Positions 36,179 through 49,883 of a DNA stretch of 64,000 nt are shown piece by piece; positions within the stretch are counted from its first letter, which is position 1; each line of letters opens with the position of its first letter. The position numbers were made by a program, and so were the translations under genes. This DNA comes from Diphasiastrum complanatum (Eukaryota > Streptophyta > Lycopodiopsida > Lycopodiales > Lycopodiaceae). Under the pieces are notes generated by a model. It worked only from the letters and a program-made list of their open reading frames with translations. It was not told where the DNA came from and did no database searches. Location: assembly GCA_029204225.1 (NCBI GenBank), contig CM055103.1, forward strand, positions 40,061,323 through 40,125,322. Direction: 5' to 3'.

Positions 36179-36861
36179 TGAAAGTTGTTAGTAGCTCTAT
36201 ATAACAACTTTGACTTGGACATTCCTTCTCAATTTGTAGGTGCACAAGGGTACACTCAAACCTCTCTTGCATGTGAGAGGTGCATATCCATGGACATGCA
36301 TATTGGCCCCACAATTGACACTATGATTCATGACTCTCAATGATTTTGGATCTAGCACCTTATGTGATTGTGCATTATGAGATATCCATGATGACAAGAG
36401 CCTTTCTTTTGTGAAGTTATTGGTGATGACAAGGGGGTCCTCCTTGGAAGAGTGTTAGTTGGGAGACTGGAAAAAGTTAGATCTAGATCTCTGAACATCT
36501 ATGAAGTCACCACTCTTACTTGTTAGAATAGAGATCAAGTCTCAGCTAGATCAACAGACATGTACAAATCCACCACTCTTGTGAGAACAGAGATCAAGTC
36601 TCAGATCTAGATCGACCCACATCCAAGAACCCACGAGTTTCACTCGTTAGAGTGGAGATGAAGGCTCAGATCTAGATTTGAGGAGATGTAGGAACCCACA
36701 ATTTCCAAAATCGGCTTGACCTATAATTGTGGATCTAGACTACAATGATTGTAAATTGTAGCAAGTAATATACATCGCAAAAACCCATCACCTATTACAT
36801 CCTTGAAACCTAAATTTAATATCATTTTAGATGGCTTGAACCCTAGCTAGCCAGCAGGCTT
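36179..36861. other. Upstream region of the zinc-finger gene with an imperfect ~75-bp triplication
   Basis: From about 36500 to 36690, three imperfect units carry CACCACTCTT or CACGAGTTTC, a (T/G)AGA(A/G)(T/C)AGAGAT-like core and CTCAGATCTAGAT. Otherwise featureless. Confidence 0.5.
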
Positions 36862-36870
36862 AAACCCTAA
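36862..36870 (+). promoter_or_regulatory. Telo-box (AAACCCTAA) upstream of the zinc-finger gene
   Basis: A perfect telo-box 261 bases before the start codon, with related AACCCTAG at about 36839 and TTAAACCCTGG at about 36893. Telo-boxes are common in promoters of plant housekeeping and organelle-biogenesis genes. Whether it acts here is inference. Confidence 0.45.
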
Positions 36871-37122
36871 ATAACAAATCGGCAAGACGCCTTAAACCCT
36901 GGTGCTTCTGCTCCTACCTTCTTCTTCTTTTCCTTGCATTCTTTCTCTGTCAGCCGTCTGCCCATCGATCCATGCTTTGATGCTGGGTTGATACCACAAT
37001 TTTCCTGGGATAGCTATGATCTGCGATAGTGTTGGCATCAGGGCTGTGGATTGGGTGGCAAGCAGCTTGTTGCTGAGGAATATGGTAGCCTAGGCAGCTT
37101 GTCCATCCAGATATCTTGTGCG

Positions 37123-38357
37123 ATGGTGATGGGTGGGCATTGTGGGTCTCCTCAGACCGCATTGAAGTTGATTCTTCGTGCATTGCTTGCTAGAACAAGA
37201 GGTAGATTTTTGTTGCACAATAGCGGCCATGCAACCCTCCAAGGTCCTGCTTTTCCCTTCCATTTCTCTAGACAAATTTTTAGTTTTCCTTTCTTATTGA
37301 TCAAAGATCATGCAGCTCTGCACTCCGGCCCCACATCTTGTTTGTTGCGCCATGAAAGTTATCTTCCTGATGGACTGAAGTCATCACCCAAACCGGATCT
37401 AAAGGCAGGTTCATCTAGGCATGTGATTGCCTCCAGGAGCTTACACTTCAATAGGCTGCTGCCATCTTCGTTTCTATTTGCAAGAAGTTTTAGTTATGCT
37501 CAATTTTCTTCTCTAGATGACCTGAAAGAGACCGATAACAAGGAAGAGATAAAGCTAGAAGAAGAAACTGTTGCATCAGATTCCTCAAATGGGAACATTG
37601 CAAAGGAATCACTGGAAACCCACTTTGCGAGAGAGTTGGTTTATGCGAAAGAAAATGAACTTCAATCCCTTCGGAGTGCACTGAGAGCTCGCGAGAGGGA
37701 GAACGAGCTGCTTCAGGAGCTACATGACCGAGTATCTAATGAACTCAAGGAACTGAAGCTGGAAAAGGGGAAGAGCAGTAGTTCTGGGCGCACGGCTAGT
37801 CAATTCTCTTCCAGTGTTGTGTCTGCGGAGGTGCAACAAAGTGAAGAAAGATTTTCTGGCAGCATTTGGGCTGAAGCAGAAGAGAGCTCACCCGTGATAC
37901 TCACAGATGAGCTGAGGGATTTAAGTCGTGCAGATCTTCAGAAGGTTGGTGCAGTTGCTACTTCTGAAAATGCAGTCAATCCCTTAGAGGATGGTGATGA
38001 AGACAACCTCAAACCTGGGATATTAGATGAATTTAGCTCAATAGACAGCAACATCTTAGAAGTTAATGGAGTTAAGGATCAGGAAGTGACAAATGCTCGC
38101 AATCTCAAGGAAGGTGGGAATGTGGCAGGGTTGGTAAAAGGTGCTAATAAAGAAAGAAAGTCCTTAGATTCAAAACTTGTGGAATCAGGGGAAATTCATC
38201 CATGGCCAGAGTGGACTTCCTTTTTGAATCATTTGAAGAAAAACAACTACTTTTCTTCTGATATTGAAGACGATTTGGTGGAAGGAGAAGTTGAGATCAA
38301 TGGTAGGGTAAAAAAGGCTGCTATGGACTTTGCTCGAGACCGAGACGACATTTTTGA
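37123..38357 (+). CDS. OZ/VAR3-like gene, exon 1
   Basis: Encodes the targeting region, a charged helix (ARELVYAKENELQSLRSALR) and the start of the conserved domain. RSFSYAQFSS at residues ~121-130 is a plausible presequence cleavage region. The donor GA|GTATGA leaves two bases of a codon (phase 2). Confidence 0.8.
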
Positions 38358-39963
38358 GTATGAATACTTACAATAAATTTTATAGCAAATTTCAGCATGG
38401 TAGAGAGCTTAAGTATCAAGTGATCTAAACTTCATGAAAGTTACTGTGAAGATTCTGGGCAGAAAGGCATAACGCCTAAATGTTTGCTTCATGAAAGATT
38501 TAGAAACCTTGAAAATCTTTTTATTTATATGTATTGCCAACTATGAAAGTTGCTCTTTCTTTGTAGGTAAGATAAAAGTTTGGTTCGTTTTGGTAATATT
38601 TTTTTGGGGCATCCCCTAGTAAAACCACAATGGTGTATTTGGAGGTCAAAGCACTAGATTTCAGTGATAGGTCCTCTTTCTAGTAGTTTTTGTACAAGTC
38701 TATTTACTCTTGCAAGTTTGCTTTCATTTTTTCATATTAATTTTGATTTAGATTATCTTAATATAGTTCTAACTTCTGTCATCACTTGTTGAATTGCTTC
38801 ATGTACAGATTCTTTTCAAAGAATGACCTTAAAGTTTTGGCCCGCTTTGGCTGCCCAAGTACAGATAGAAAGGTTGTCAATGCAGGGAAGAGATTGAGAG
38901 CTCATTTTGAAATTTCGGAATCGAGTGTAAGTTTGTGTTTTTCAGTGTCGGTTATTTGTTATTTTAAGGTTAGTTTGCAAGTTGTTGCATTTGTATTATC
39001 AATGAATAGCAAGTTTTCTCTTTGAAATTATTTAATGAATTTGAGTAAATTAAGACAGGATTAACTAACAAACATATCTAACTATTCATATCTAACTTAA
39101 GAATACAAGATACAAACAAATATGAAGAGAGATATTTTTGAATTCAATACTGAACCTTCCAATAATCCAATTCCTGTCAGTGAAAACAATCACCAAACAA
39201 CAAGGCTTGCACCTAGGAGTCAAATGCAAATTTTTCGCCTGTTTAGAAAATTTTGCACAAGTCATGTCTCAATTCCAAAAATCTACTAGGCTCGGCTCAA
39301 TCACCAAAATTATGGGATGTTTTTTTTTTTCATTTAGACTACGTTCCGACCTTATTTCGTAATTTCATAACCTGAAACAAGGAATTTTATTACCTAAGTA
39401 GGCACAATAGACTCTGAAAGGGGTGGACCATCGGGGACATCATGGTCAGATGTTGCTCTACTGGTGGGGGCCCTAGTGGCCTGTCTAGTCACTCATCTCT
39501 TACAGAACTCCTCATACTAGATGTCCTCGTAAATCTCTACCATGATATCCTCTTGCTGTATAACCGCTCTATCCCATCCTCGGGAAACATCACACAATCA
39601 TCTGGGTTCATCTCCAAGATGGAAAGAGGGCTCTTCCTGACATGTCAATGTAACCTACTGTTGGTGTTTTGCAACACCAACCTCTTGCATTGTGCCACTG
39701 ATAGCTTGTTTCTCTTTTTTGTGTGAACAAGGGCCTAAGTGCTCTAGTTTCTCTCATATGCCGATGCCAAGCAGTCTTTAAAACAATATGCACAATATAA
39801 GTAAGTTAAAACCTTTCTCGAAAACCCTACCATTGAGAAAAACAGACAACTATGAAAAAAAAAAGTTAAATACCTGTGAGAGGACATGAAGCGTGAGGCT
39901 TGAGCCTCATCAAAACAAGTGTGAGGTCCCCAAAAATCCTCCACCATGTAATTGCCTAAACTC

Positions 39964-40021
<58 letters not shown>

Positions 40022-43000
40022 GGCGCGCGCGCGCGCGCCATGGCTCCTCTTCGCGCTATCCCTGCTTGCCGGACCTCTCGCTCCCCTACCCTCGCTGCCA
40101 CCTCACCCCCCCCTCGCTGCTGCCCATTTCTGATAGGGCAGCGCTGCCTGCTGATGTGGCACCCCCTGCCACGCAGGCAGCGCAGTCTGCCTGCATGGCA
40201 GCAGGTCCTGCCCGCCGATTCTGTTGATGTCCTCCTCTTCTGCTCATTCTGCTCCTACTCTTTCTTCCTATTCTGCTCCTCTTCCGTTTTCTGATCCCAT
40301 TCTTCCCATTCCGATCACTGATAGCTCTTCTTTCCTCTCAGAACTACAACCGACAACAAGTATCCCATATATGCACTCTAAATCAACCGAACATTTTCCC
40401 TCTTGGCAGATGGATCAAATCAAAGCAGATTTTCAGATTTTGCGGCAAGAAATCTCACAGTTGAAAAGAACGGTTACCTCTTTGATTAATGAGAAGAACA
40501 TGTTGCAGTCCAAAGTTGCATCACTCGAACAATCCATCGGGATCAAGCAGGTTGCAGTTTCGGAGTCCACTACCAATATGATACGGGAGCTAGAAACCAA
40601 GATTGAGAAGCAACAAGAAGAGGCCCCTTTCTTAGGCATCCGTTTTGAAAAAGGCACCAAACCAAGTGCTCCCATCTCCTCGGTTATCTCAGCCACCATT
40701 TCGGAAGAGGAATCTCAAGATCAAAAAGCCCACAACAATAGGGTTCACGGGATCCTGGATACACAGGATGCCTTGGCTGAAGCCAAACGCTTTCTCGACA
40801 CCACTCTAGGGCATAGGATAGATGGGTTAGATATCGCATGGAGGACCACTAGAGATGCAACCACACTCATTATTCGTTTCATTTCCCTAGAGAGTCGCAG
40901 AGATGCTTTGCGGTGCAGGGCTAAGCTACGTGGTACCTTTATCTATATGGATGACGACCCGTATCGAGGTGGAGGTGGAGTCGTAAGGCTTTTTAGGTAG
41001 CCCGGGTGACAATAGTATCACTTACTGCCAGCATCTCGGATGAACTTCCTGAAGCAGATTCGCTCAAGCTGAACAAGGGAGGAATGCCCCTTCTCAAGTC
41101 GGGTGGTGGCTGCCTGTCGCACGTTGAAGGTAGGACCATAAACGAGTATAGAAAACTACCTCTAAGGCCTGTCCATCTAGGGTGAGCTCCTGGTGCTGCA
41201 TGAAAGCTCAAGAAGTGTTGAAGACCATAACCTTTGTCTTCGCAGTATTCAACCCCAATCCCCATCTGGTACAAAATCCCTGTAAACAATCCAGCTGCCT
41301 CTGTAATCCCTCTCTGGTCGGGCATACTAGTACCACATCATCCGCATAGAGGAGAATAGCAAATGGTGCGAAGTCTACAACCAACTCTGCCACACCCTTG
41401 TATGCAACAGAGACATGGTGTACCGGTCTTCCCTCATCACACTGGGCTAGCATTTCACGATTACAGACCACCATGTTAGCTCGTATGATTCGGGCGAAGC
41501 CCTCGGTTCCGCACGAGATCCTTCTTGCAGAGTTTGCCGTTCCACCCATTTAGATAGATGCCGCTTTCCAGCTTATCGCATATATTCAGAGAGTTCAGGC
41601 TCTGCCAGATGTGGATATGAGATATACACAGACAACACTTGCTTCCTCACACTCCTTCGTGACCAGGGCTACCGACTGTCGTGGTTCTCTCAGGCATCCC
41701 ACTTCCTCTTTGAGTCATTTGGTATCTTCATTACAGAGCTCCCCTCAGGTACTCATCAGTACATCAAGCGCTTCCTATATCGGTCATATCTCTATCGTAC
41801 TTGGAGGTGACAGCTTGGGGTTAAACCCGACTATTACTGGACTCACTTTATTGAGCTTGACATAGCAAGGTTCCCAGTTTTGCCACACTATTTGGACTCG
41901 GGATTATCACACAGCCTCAGATTTACATTAGGACAGCTCCTCGTATCATCACATCAGTTGGCTATTGAGCCTGGGAGATTCCAGGGTATCCCGAGAGAGG
42001 AGCAGATTTGTCAGTTATGCTCCTTGGATGAGGTGGAGTCGGAGGAGCACTTAATCTTTTAGGTGCCCAGTGTATCACGAGATCAGAGGGAGATACCACT
42101 GTTTGTTTCGTGACACGCCTGTCACCCTACGATCCATCCTAGCCTATGAGGACTCCCGATGCGCTGCACTCATGATACGATAGATGTTTATATTGCGACA
42201 GGACTCGTGTCAGACAGCCCAGCAGAGTCGTGTTTCTCAGCCTCAGATCACTTCTTTCTTCTCCAAGAGGAGAGGACGAGACCTAGTATTTGATGATGAT
42301 GATGATGATGACGACTTACCTGCCCATAGAGATCGGAGACAATGTCCTACTCATACTCATGTTGCAGCATGAGCTACTCGACCTATCACGTGGAGACTTC
42401 ATCCTCCTAGACGACATCAACGACCGCCAGCGGTCCTTCATGCTGCAGCCTGTATTACATCCTTTTATAGCATCAGCAGGCCAGGATCGGATGATAGTGT
42501 CATACCTCATTCATGACATTTAGCAGTATATATGCTCCCACATGTTTCATATATCATCACATCTATTTCAGTTCATAGCATTTAGATTTGTTATTTCTGT
42601 TATTGTTTTGGAGACGTTACCACATACTTGACATGTACATTTACTAGTCTTATATGCCTTTTGGCATGGAAGAGACATTAATAAAGCCCATTGTCACCCC
42701 CCACGACGCTATATGCGGCAGAGGCATGATGTACAGGTCTTCCTTCCTCGCACTGGGCCAGTCTTTCACGACTACAGACCACTATACTAGTAGCTCAATT
42801 GATCTGTGCGAAGCCTTCTGTTCCACATGAGATTCTCTTGGCCGAGTTTGCAGTTCCACCTATTCAGATCGAGGCAGCTCTTCAGCTCATTACCTATACA
42901 CAGAGGATACAGGCATTACCATAGATGGACGGACGATACATACAGATTGCACTATCCTCCTCACAACGTCTTCATGGTTAGGGCTACATATTATCATGGT

Positions 43001-44091
43001 TCTCTCAGGCATCCCACCTCCTACTTGAGTCATATGGTATCTCCATCACAGAGCTTCCCTCATGCACCCATCAATATATCAGACGATTCCTCTATCGCGC
43101 ATATCTAGAGCGGACTTGGCGTAAACCAGCTAGGGGTTAAGCCAGCTTTCTATCGGACACATTTCTTGGAGCTGGATGCTTCTGGGACCCCGGTCATGCC
43201 ACGCTACTTGGAGTCCGGACTATCACATTGCCTCAGATTCACACTGGGACAGCTCAGGGTGTCTTCTCATTAGCTAGCTATTGAGACGGGGAGGTTCCAT
43301 GGTATTCCTAGAGAGGACTGGATTTGCCAGTTATGCTCTCTAGGTGAGGTGGAGTCTGATGAGCACTTCATCTTTAGATGCCCAGTATACTATGAGATCT
43401 GAGGGCGATATCACTGCTTGTTTCGAGATATGCCTACCACTCTACGCTCCCTCATAGCCTATGAGGACCCACGATTTGTCACTCTGTTGGTACGCTAGAT
43501 ATTCATACTAAGGAGAGATTTATATGGGACACCCGATCAGTTCACCTCACAGCCATTGATTACTTCATTCTTCACTAGGCGAAGATCGTGTGATTTAGTG
43601 TCTGAGGATGAGGATTACGACGACGACGAGGATAGTAGTTGCTCACATGCTCATAGAGATTAGAGACAGTGTACTCCCCCCACCATCATGCTACTACCAG
43701 GATCACCAGACATCCTACGCAGAGACGTATTACTACACATGCACAGGCTCACAGACGACGCCGGCAGACTCCAGTGCTCTCTCATGCTGTGGCTCGCATT
43801 ACATCTTTTTACAGTAGCAGTACAACAGTATCATCAGTAGCATCAGCAACACAACAGGAGTAGCAGTAGCATCATAGCCTTGACATTTGGACATAGATAC
43901 AGATGATTATTATGCACACACACTTTTGCATACGTGTCCATTTTAGTTTTAGTTTGTACTAGATGTTTTTCTTTATTACAGTTTTGGAGACGTTTTATAC
44001 GCTCCCATGGTTACCACATACTTGACATGTACTTCAGAAGTCTTATGTGCCTTTGGCATGGAAAAGACATTAATAAAGCTTTCTTTCTTCT

Positions 44092-44183
<92 letters not shown>

Positions 44184-47100
44184 CGACAATTCCCTCGAGA
44201 ATGGTCCCAACTAGCTTTTGAACCTGTTGTACAGAACCTCGAGCTCGTATAATTGCCCCCTCGGGGTAGATCCGTGACACATATGTGTCCCAATCGGCTG
44301 ATAGCTCATCGTCTTGTAGCTAGCTAGGTGACTGCCATATAGAGGGTGTAGTAGGTGAGCCACAACGTGAATGGGTCAATGGAACTTACCCACCGTCGTA
44401 ACCATATAGCTCTGAGCTGCTCCAATCTACAAGCAAAAAACATTCAAGAATAAACCATAAACGATCACCAACTGCCATCAACACATACAATGCAATGAAC
44501 ATGCTAGAATATAATGCTAAATTGTATCGACATACATACTTGGCCTCTGGAAGAATTGGCCGCTGCAAAGCCTCATCAATGTGGCCCACGAACTCGTACT
44601 AAAACCCCATAGTGTTGGCCTCTCGATCCATCAATTGAAGAACAACCTGGTCCCACTCAATGAACTCCGTGGATGTGGCCATCCTGCGTAGCGACTCTTG
44701 AAACTTGAGCAGATGCTCAAGCACCAATACTTGATATCCAAATTTGGTGGAAGCAGGCGGCTGTGCATGCGAAACATGGCTAGGGCTCGACACCTCCGTC
44801 TGAAAAAGTTCAGTACAGTCATGGCTCTAAATGTGGTAGTAGTGTCCAGATGAAAAATTTCCTTGAACATCAAGTCAATGGAGTGGGCCGCAGAAGTGGA
44901 AGATCTGTTAGGATGGTCACATGTGGTGGATGTGATAGGTGGTGGATGGTCAACTCATGGAAGCAAAGTCAACAACACTTGCCTATTTGATTCTCTCAAG
45001 AATGCTTGGGGGAGCGACTGGTGGCTGACGGCTAGAGGAGGGGCCCTAACTAACTACTGGTGCTACAATAGGTGTGGGTGCTATAGGAGCTGCTGGTGGC
45101 TGACGGCTAGAGGAGGGGCCCTAACTAACTACTGGTGCTACAATAGGTGTGGGTGCTATATGAGCTGCTGTGCCGGACCGCGAATAAGTGTCAATCATAT
45201 GATGTCGCTCCGCCTCTAGAACCATGGGGCGACCGTGTATGCCAACTATGGCCCCCTCAAATGCACTTTCACCTTGGGGAGCGTGTTGGAGTAATCAGAA
45301 AGGCAAAAGGAGCATTTCCAGTGCTTAGCACCACTCCCACCATATCTACCATCGTCATCCTGTAGAAGCTGTACCTCATCCCAATATGATGGCCTAGGCA
45401 TGATGCAATCTAAACCCCAAACTCAAAAATCCCCAATAAAAAAGTGCAAACCATAAATCTGTAAATCCTAAACCCTAACAACTCGACCACTAAACTCGAA
45501 ATACAAATTACAGAACACAAAACAGAAACACAACAAACATTAAACAATGAACCACAATGATTGATTGGATTGACTTTCAAGTTCTCTTTTTTTAATTCCA
45601 TTTGCCCTTGCGTCCCAAGGCTGATTACCTGTCGTAGCCACTGTAGTGGGATCATGGGCTCTCTTTCCATCTTCAAAGTACAAAGCTATCTGTATGGCAC
45701 TAGACAGTGCCTTTGACTCCTGTCGTAGGCCTTTCACAAAATGAAACACATGCAACAACATGGATATCTCTTCAATTATCATTTGAATAGCTTCCCCGTA
45801 CTTGTCGGCACACTCTTGAACATTCATGTTACCTTGTTTAATATTTGTCCATTGTTGCATGGAACGATTTTTTTCATCCACAGGCATCCAATTTTGCATA
45901 AGCATTTGTTGAAAGGCTTCCCAAGTGGTCGGAATGAAGTCATCCATCGGCCACCACCTTTGAGCTTACTTTTGAAAACGAGATGTGTCTTCAGCAAAGT
46001 TTGTTCCCATTTATGGTTCCAATTCTCCACAACATTAGTAGTGTGCATTGCCTTTGCTCTTGTGAACTTAGGGGGTTTCAAATCCTTGATGGATCTTTTC
46101 CACTTGACAAAATTTTGCTAGCTTTAATCACCAATGAACTAGCTTTTTCGGTAGGACTTTAAATGTTCTAGAATTGGTTTCAAAACTTCCATAGTGTCCA
46201 CCTTAGCATATACTACAGTCTTCTTCAAGACTTTGTACATCATGGTTAGACTCATAGTTTGCACAGAATCGCGTTTCTGGGAGGAGACGTTTCGGAAACC
46301 GCGTTTCTGAGAAACTCGTTTCTCCTCCCAGAATCGCAAAAAAAAAAATAGATTTTTTTTTTTTTTTTGGGAAAAATAGCTTATGGCTGAAATTTTTTTT
46401 AGGGGATCAATGGTCAAACGAGCGTTTTGCCTCTTAGAAGTGCAGTAGATGGGTCACAAATAGATCTTATTTTCAATAGCTATTTGGTTGTTATTTGCTT
46501 TGGTTTTCAATAAATGGTCAGGGGCTCCGGGGGGCAACGCCCTGAGCGAAAACACACTTACTGGGACTATCTGTGATCGTAACAGACAAGCTAGAGGTTA
46601 GTTTTGAATTTTTATCCTTGAAGAACCCAACATGGATTAATGCACCTGAACTGGACCATCCTGCACCCGAAACAGTCGGTAAATTACACAGTAATTATGC
46701 TCTTAATTAGAGCTTTCACCTGATACCCATATTGCACAAAAAAAAACCAAAAAAAAACCAAATTTTTTTTTTTTTAAAAAAAAAGTTTCTGAAAAAAAAT
46801 TCCCTATTTCAGAAACGCGTTTCAGAAACGCAGTGCAACTATGGTTAGACTCTCCAGATTCAAATATTATTGCCCAAAGCAAGGCAAAGACTTTCAAAAG
46901 CAAAAGATGAGCTAAGCAAAAATTAGCAACTAGAAACAGATAGAGCAAGTTTTTGCAACTAGAAACAGATAGAGCAAGGCTAAAAAGCAAGATTATGTAC
47001 AAAAACTAAAGCACAATTTAGCAATACTAAATTCCACTTGACCCTAAATAGCCAAATCTAGACTCACTACGGAAGTTTCTCTTAAAATAATAGCCAATGA

Positions 47101-49673
47101 CTCCACACTTTTCAAAGTTAGGTAGGAAATAGGCAAAACTATCTGCAAGCTACAATGTATTTAGCTACTACTCCAACGATTGAACTATAAATAGCATATA
47201 TAGGAAATTTTCAGCCAAACACCAAAAATTAGGCAATTAGAAATGATTTTACAAACCTCACAAGGGCTAGATTTTTCACAAAAACACTTAGAACTACACA
47301 GGTGTGGGGTGAAGGAACATTGGGAAGGCTTATGGACCAATGATCCACCATCGGGCACTGATTTGTTGTCATTTTGCACCCAAATAGCTCTGAAATAGCT
47401 CCAAAAAAGTGTTGTAAATCTTAAAGTAGTCAGAGTTGCTCTGGCTCACAAATCCCAGCTGTAGATCGTCAGATACGCTTGCAAATGGATGTCTGGTAGG
47501 AATCTCCCACGCTAGGCCTACAAAGCTTTCGTTCCGATACCAAATGTTGCATTCACAACCCTAAAACCTGAACTGAAAGACATGAATTACACCATAAAAG
47601 CTTCTCCTTTATTGATTTTAGATGAAGGTTTGCTCAACTAGAGCTCACTCTTATCTCCTTAAGCACCCCTTAACCTTTATTCATCATAAAACCACCACAT
47701 GGCAATTAAACAAGTAGGTCAATAGGACGCATGGTCCACTGCTCATCTAGAGCTGAATTTAGTAAGAGTCACCTCATGCATACCCATAAAGGCACCCAAG
47801 ATTTGTTGGATCTTGAGGGGCTTCCATGCCCTCCCACTTATTGATCATTCACTTGTTGAAATTCATCTCTCTTGTGGAGTTTGTGCCTTGGTGTTTGTTA
47901 ACTTTCTTGATTTTCCATGTATCCGAATGATTTTGTTATGCAGTTGATATGTTCATTGTCATCTATCATAGTTATGATGCTCAATAGGAGGATTTACAGG
48001 TTTCAACAATTTTGTTATTAAAAGACCTTAATAATCGTTAGCAATCCTTTGGTGGTGTTCTACTTGTTATGGGGATTTTATTTGATAATTTTTGGAAGGC
48101 GAATAAGGTTCCCCATTGGCCCCAAGTTCAAGCCTTCTCTTTCTCTTTGTTTTCAACATATTGCTTTAGTTTCAATGTCAGAATTATCGATTTGAATTAA
48201 TTTACTGCTATGGTAGTGGTTAAGTGGTATTGGCTATATTTATCTGATTCCTTTCAAGTCACTTATCAATCTTGGTTGTAATTGTCAGATGAATTAATAT
48301 TTTTCTTCTTTTGGTTTAACCATAATTCTCTATTCTTCATTATTCACAACACGGTTCATTCATTGGATTCTAGCTAATTCCCTTCCAATCGTGTCTTGCT
48401 TGTAAGAGCGATGACAGATCATGGCACACTTTTTATTGTACATGAGAGTCAGGGGATTTAAACTATATCGAGTTGAGAGGCAAGAACTACTAGTATATAC
48501 CTTAGCTTTGGCTGAACTCTTGTTTGAAGATGAGAGAACTAGTAAGAAAATTAAACTCTTTAGTGCAAAATAGGAGAAAATTCATCAGCTTGAAGGAAGA
48601 TGTTTCAAAGTGAGGGGGAAAAGGACAAGAATACGATCTCCTACTACTAGACTAATAAGATTGATTTCCAACATCCGAGGGTGTCCTTGTGTAGGTAGTT
48701 GGTTCTTTTAACATCCGTGGACATCATCCTCTACCTAGGAGTGCATTCTGGAGTGTGTGCCCAAAATGACCGACACGGTTCTCATAGCAATCACATATTC
48801 TTTTGTGCTACATTAATTTCTGTAGGGTATATTTTTGCCTTAATGGAAGAGCCGATCTCTATTCTGATTGTTACCATGTGTCAATCCTGGATTCATCCAG
48901 AAGATACTTGGGCCCCTGATCTGGACTTATGAGCAAAATCTGTCAGCACATCTATAAGGTGCCATTGATCAGACTGAATCTCATTCGAATCATTTTGCAT
49001 TAATTGCTCTTTTATTGATTTTCTTTTGTTACAGATTTCAAATTCTTTTCCATGAGTTTTGAATCTCAAGTGATCCATCTCTTTGACCCTTCAAGGTAGA
49101 AGCATTACAGAAATAATGTCTGGACACAACAGTTGTGGATCCCTTCAAATTTTCTAAGCATGAAATTCATCATAGTTTTACTCCAAATGCCTAGAATCTG
49201 AGGTATGCATCAACAAGGTTCTCGCTTTCAAACTACTCTTACTGAGCAGAAAGGATTATTTATTCGAATACTTCGAACATATGCCAAATTTCTCTTACAG
49301 ATAACGTCAGCTTAATCTTTTTATTGACTACTCCACCCCTTTAAAAATGTTAGCTTTCAATTTGATTTGTTCACCTAACCAATAAGTGTGTCATCTTTAA
49401 AATTGTAGCGATGCTATCTTTTGACATGCATTGAGCCAGTTGGCATGCAATATTGCCTAGTAAACAGATTCTACTGAAAATGTAAGTTGATTGAAAACTG
49501 TCTTGCAATTACTGTCCTTCATCACCAATTGCTATTGTTGTAGCATTGCGAATTGAATTTAAGTCTCCCAACTGTCATCTTTGAAATCATAGCCATGCTA
49601 GCATGTCCATCGGCTCTTGACATGCATTGAGCCAGTTTGCATGCAATATTGCCTAGTGAACAGATTCTTCGTC

Positions 49674-49745
<72 letters not shown>

Positions 49746-49795
49746 AAAGCAGTCTTTTAAATGATTACGGTCATCATTTAAAAGACTCTGCTTTC

Positions 49796-49883
<88 letters not shown>

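Noticed and set aside
36862-36870. Interstitial telomere array
   Set aside because: Only one perfect unit and scattered near matches; a telo-box is the better reading.
37051-37122. Longer N-terminus of the zinc-finger protein
   Set aside because: The open frame extends upstream but has no ATG before 37123.
41208-41549. Single 113-codon minus-strand protein
   Set aside because: Only the part below about 41395 is real RT; the upper part is antisense to the plus-strand LINE segment across the inversion junction.
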